DNA from: Burkholderiales bacterium
GTDB taxonomy: Bacteria; Pseudomonadota; Gammaproteobacteria; Burkholderiales; Burkholderiaceae_E
Assembly: GCA_020348765.1 (NCBI GenBank)
Contig: CP070753.1
Coordinates: forward strand, 881,651 to 888,115
Direction: 5' to 3'
DNA length: 6,465 bases
A program made the translations under genes and the position numbers. Numbering within the stretch: the stretch's first letter is position 1; each line of letters starts with the position of its first letter. Shown here one piece after another: positions 6,383-6,465 of this stretch. Below the pieces are notes generated by a model. The model did not search any database. It was not told the origin of the DNA and worked only from the letters and a program-made list of their open reading frames with translations.

Positions 6383-6465
6383 GCCCCGCTATTCCACCGT
6401 GACCGACTTGGCCAGATTTCTGGGTTGTGGCTTCGGCCGGCCGCTGCGCGGCCTTAACTTGTCCC
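6383..6465. repeat. 131-bp-period repeat, copy 2 (cut by window end)
   Basis: An exact 83-bp duplicate of 6252-6334, offset by 131 bp. It is truncated by the window edge exactly at the apex of the inner hairpin, so the right half of the palindrome and any further copies lie outside. Perfect identity suggests recent duplication or homogenisation. Confidence 0.9.

Noticed and set aside
6199..6402. 67-codon open frame across the right-hand repeat
   Set aside because: It overlaps the end of the regulator gene and then reads through the palindromic repeat; its content is dictated by the repeat sequence.
6252..6465. Integron attC site array
   Set aside because: The size and imperfect palindrome are suggestive, but GTTRRRY/RYYYAAC-type core sites are not clearly present, the copies are tandem without cassettes, and no integrase gene is seen.
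6252..6465. CRISPR array
   Set aside because: The repeated segment is 83 bp or longer with a 48-bp gap and only two copies; this does not match CRISPR repeat and spacer sizes.

Overview
The window is very GC-rich DNA with long spurious open frames on both strands. Protein content (a SelO ending in FCGT, a winged-helix/cyclase-like/TPR regulator, a HAD-IIA phosphatase) points to a Gram-negative proteobacterium, probably gamma- or betaproteobacterial; I cannot name the genus. The layout looks chromosomal. I see no tRNA, rRNA, transposase, phage or CRISPR signal.

Left part (1-1801): two overlapping genes on the minus strand form a small operon, a calcineurin-like metallophosphoesterase (908-1801) followed by a HAD-IIA phosphatase (130-924). 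All expected catalytic residues are present in both. A possible division of labour is phosphodiester cleavage followed by monoester cleavage, but no substrate can be read from the sequence. Positions 1-129 hold no convincing gene, only three short 12-bp-spaced repeats at the end of the HAD gene.

Middle (1802-3892): a roughly 300-bp divergent spacer separates that operon from selO (2103-3644, plus strand), a protein AMPylase of pseudokinase fold. A GC hairpin follows selO. After it, on the minus strand, lies a short basic 60-codon gene (3710-3892) with a good ribosome binding site.

Right part (3893-6465): a divergent control region carries three helically phased TTTC-GGA direct repeats, a plausible binding site for the regulator encoded next. 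That regulator (4077-6242) is a 721-residue soluble protein: OmpR/PhoB-type winged helix, a low-complexity hinge, a class III cyclase-like domain that has lost key catalytic residues, a TolB/FlgO-like domain and TPRs. Nine bases after its stop begins a repeat array with a 131-bp period. Each unit contains a 95-nt imperfect palindrome that can fold as a three-way junction, and the array runs off the window edge. The most unusual items are this repeat, the pseudo-cyclase regulator and its candidate operator.
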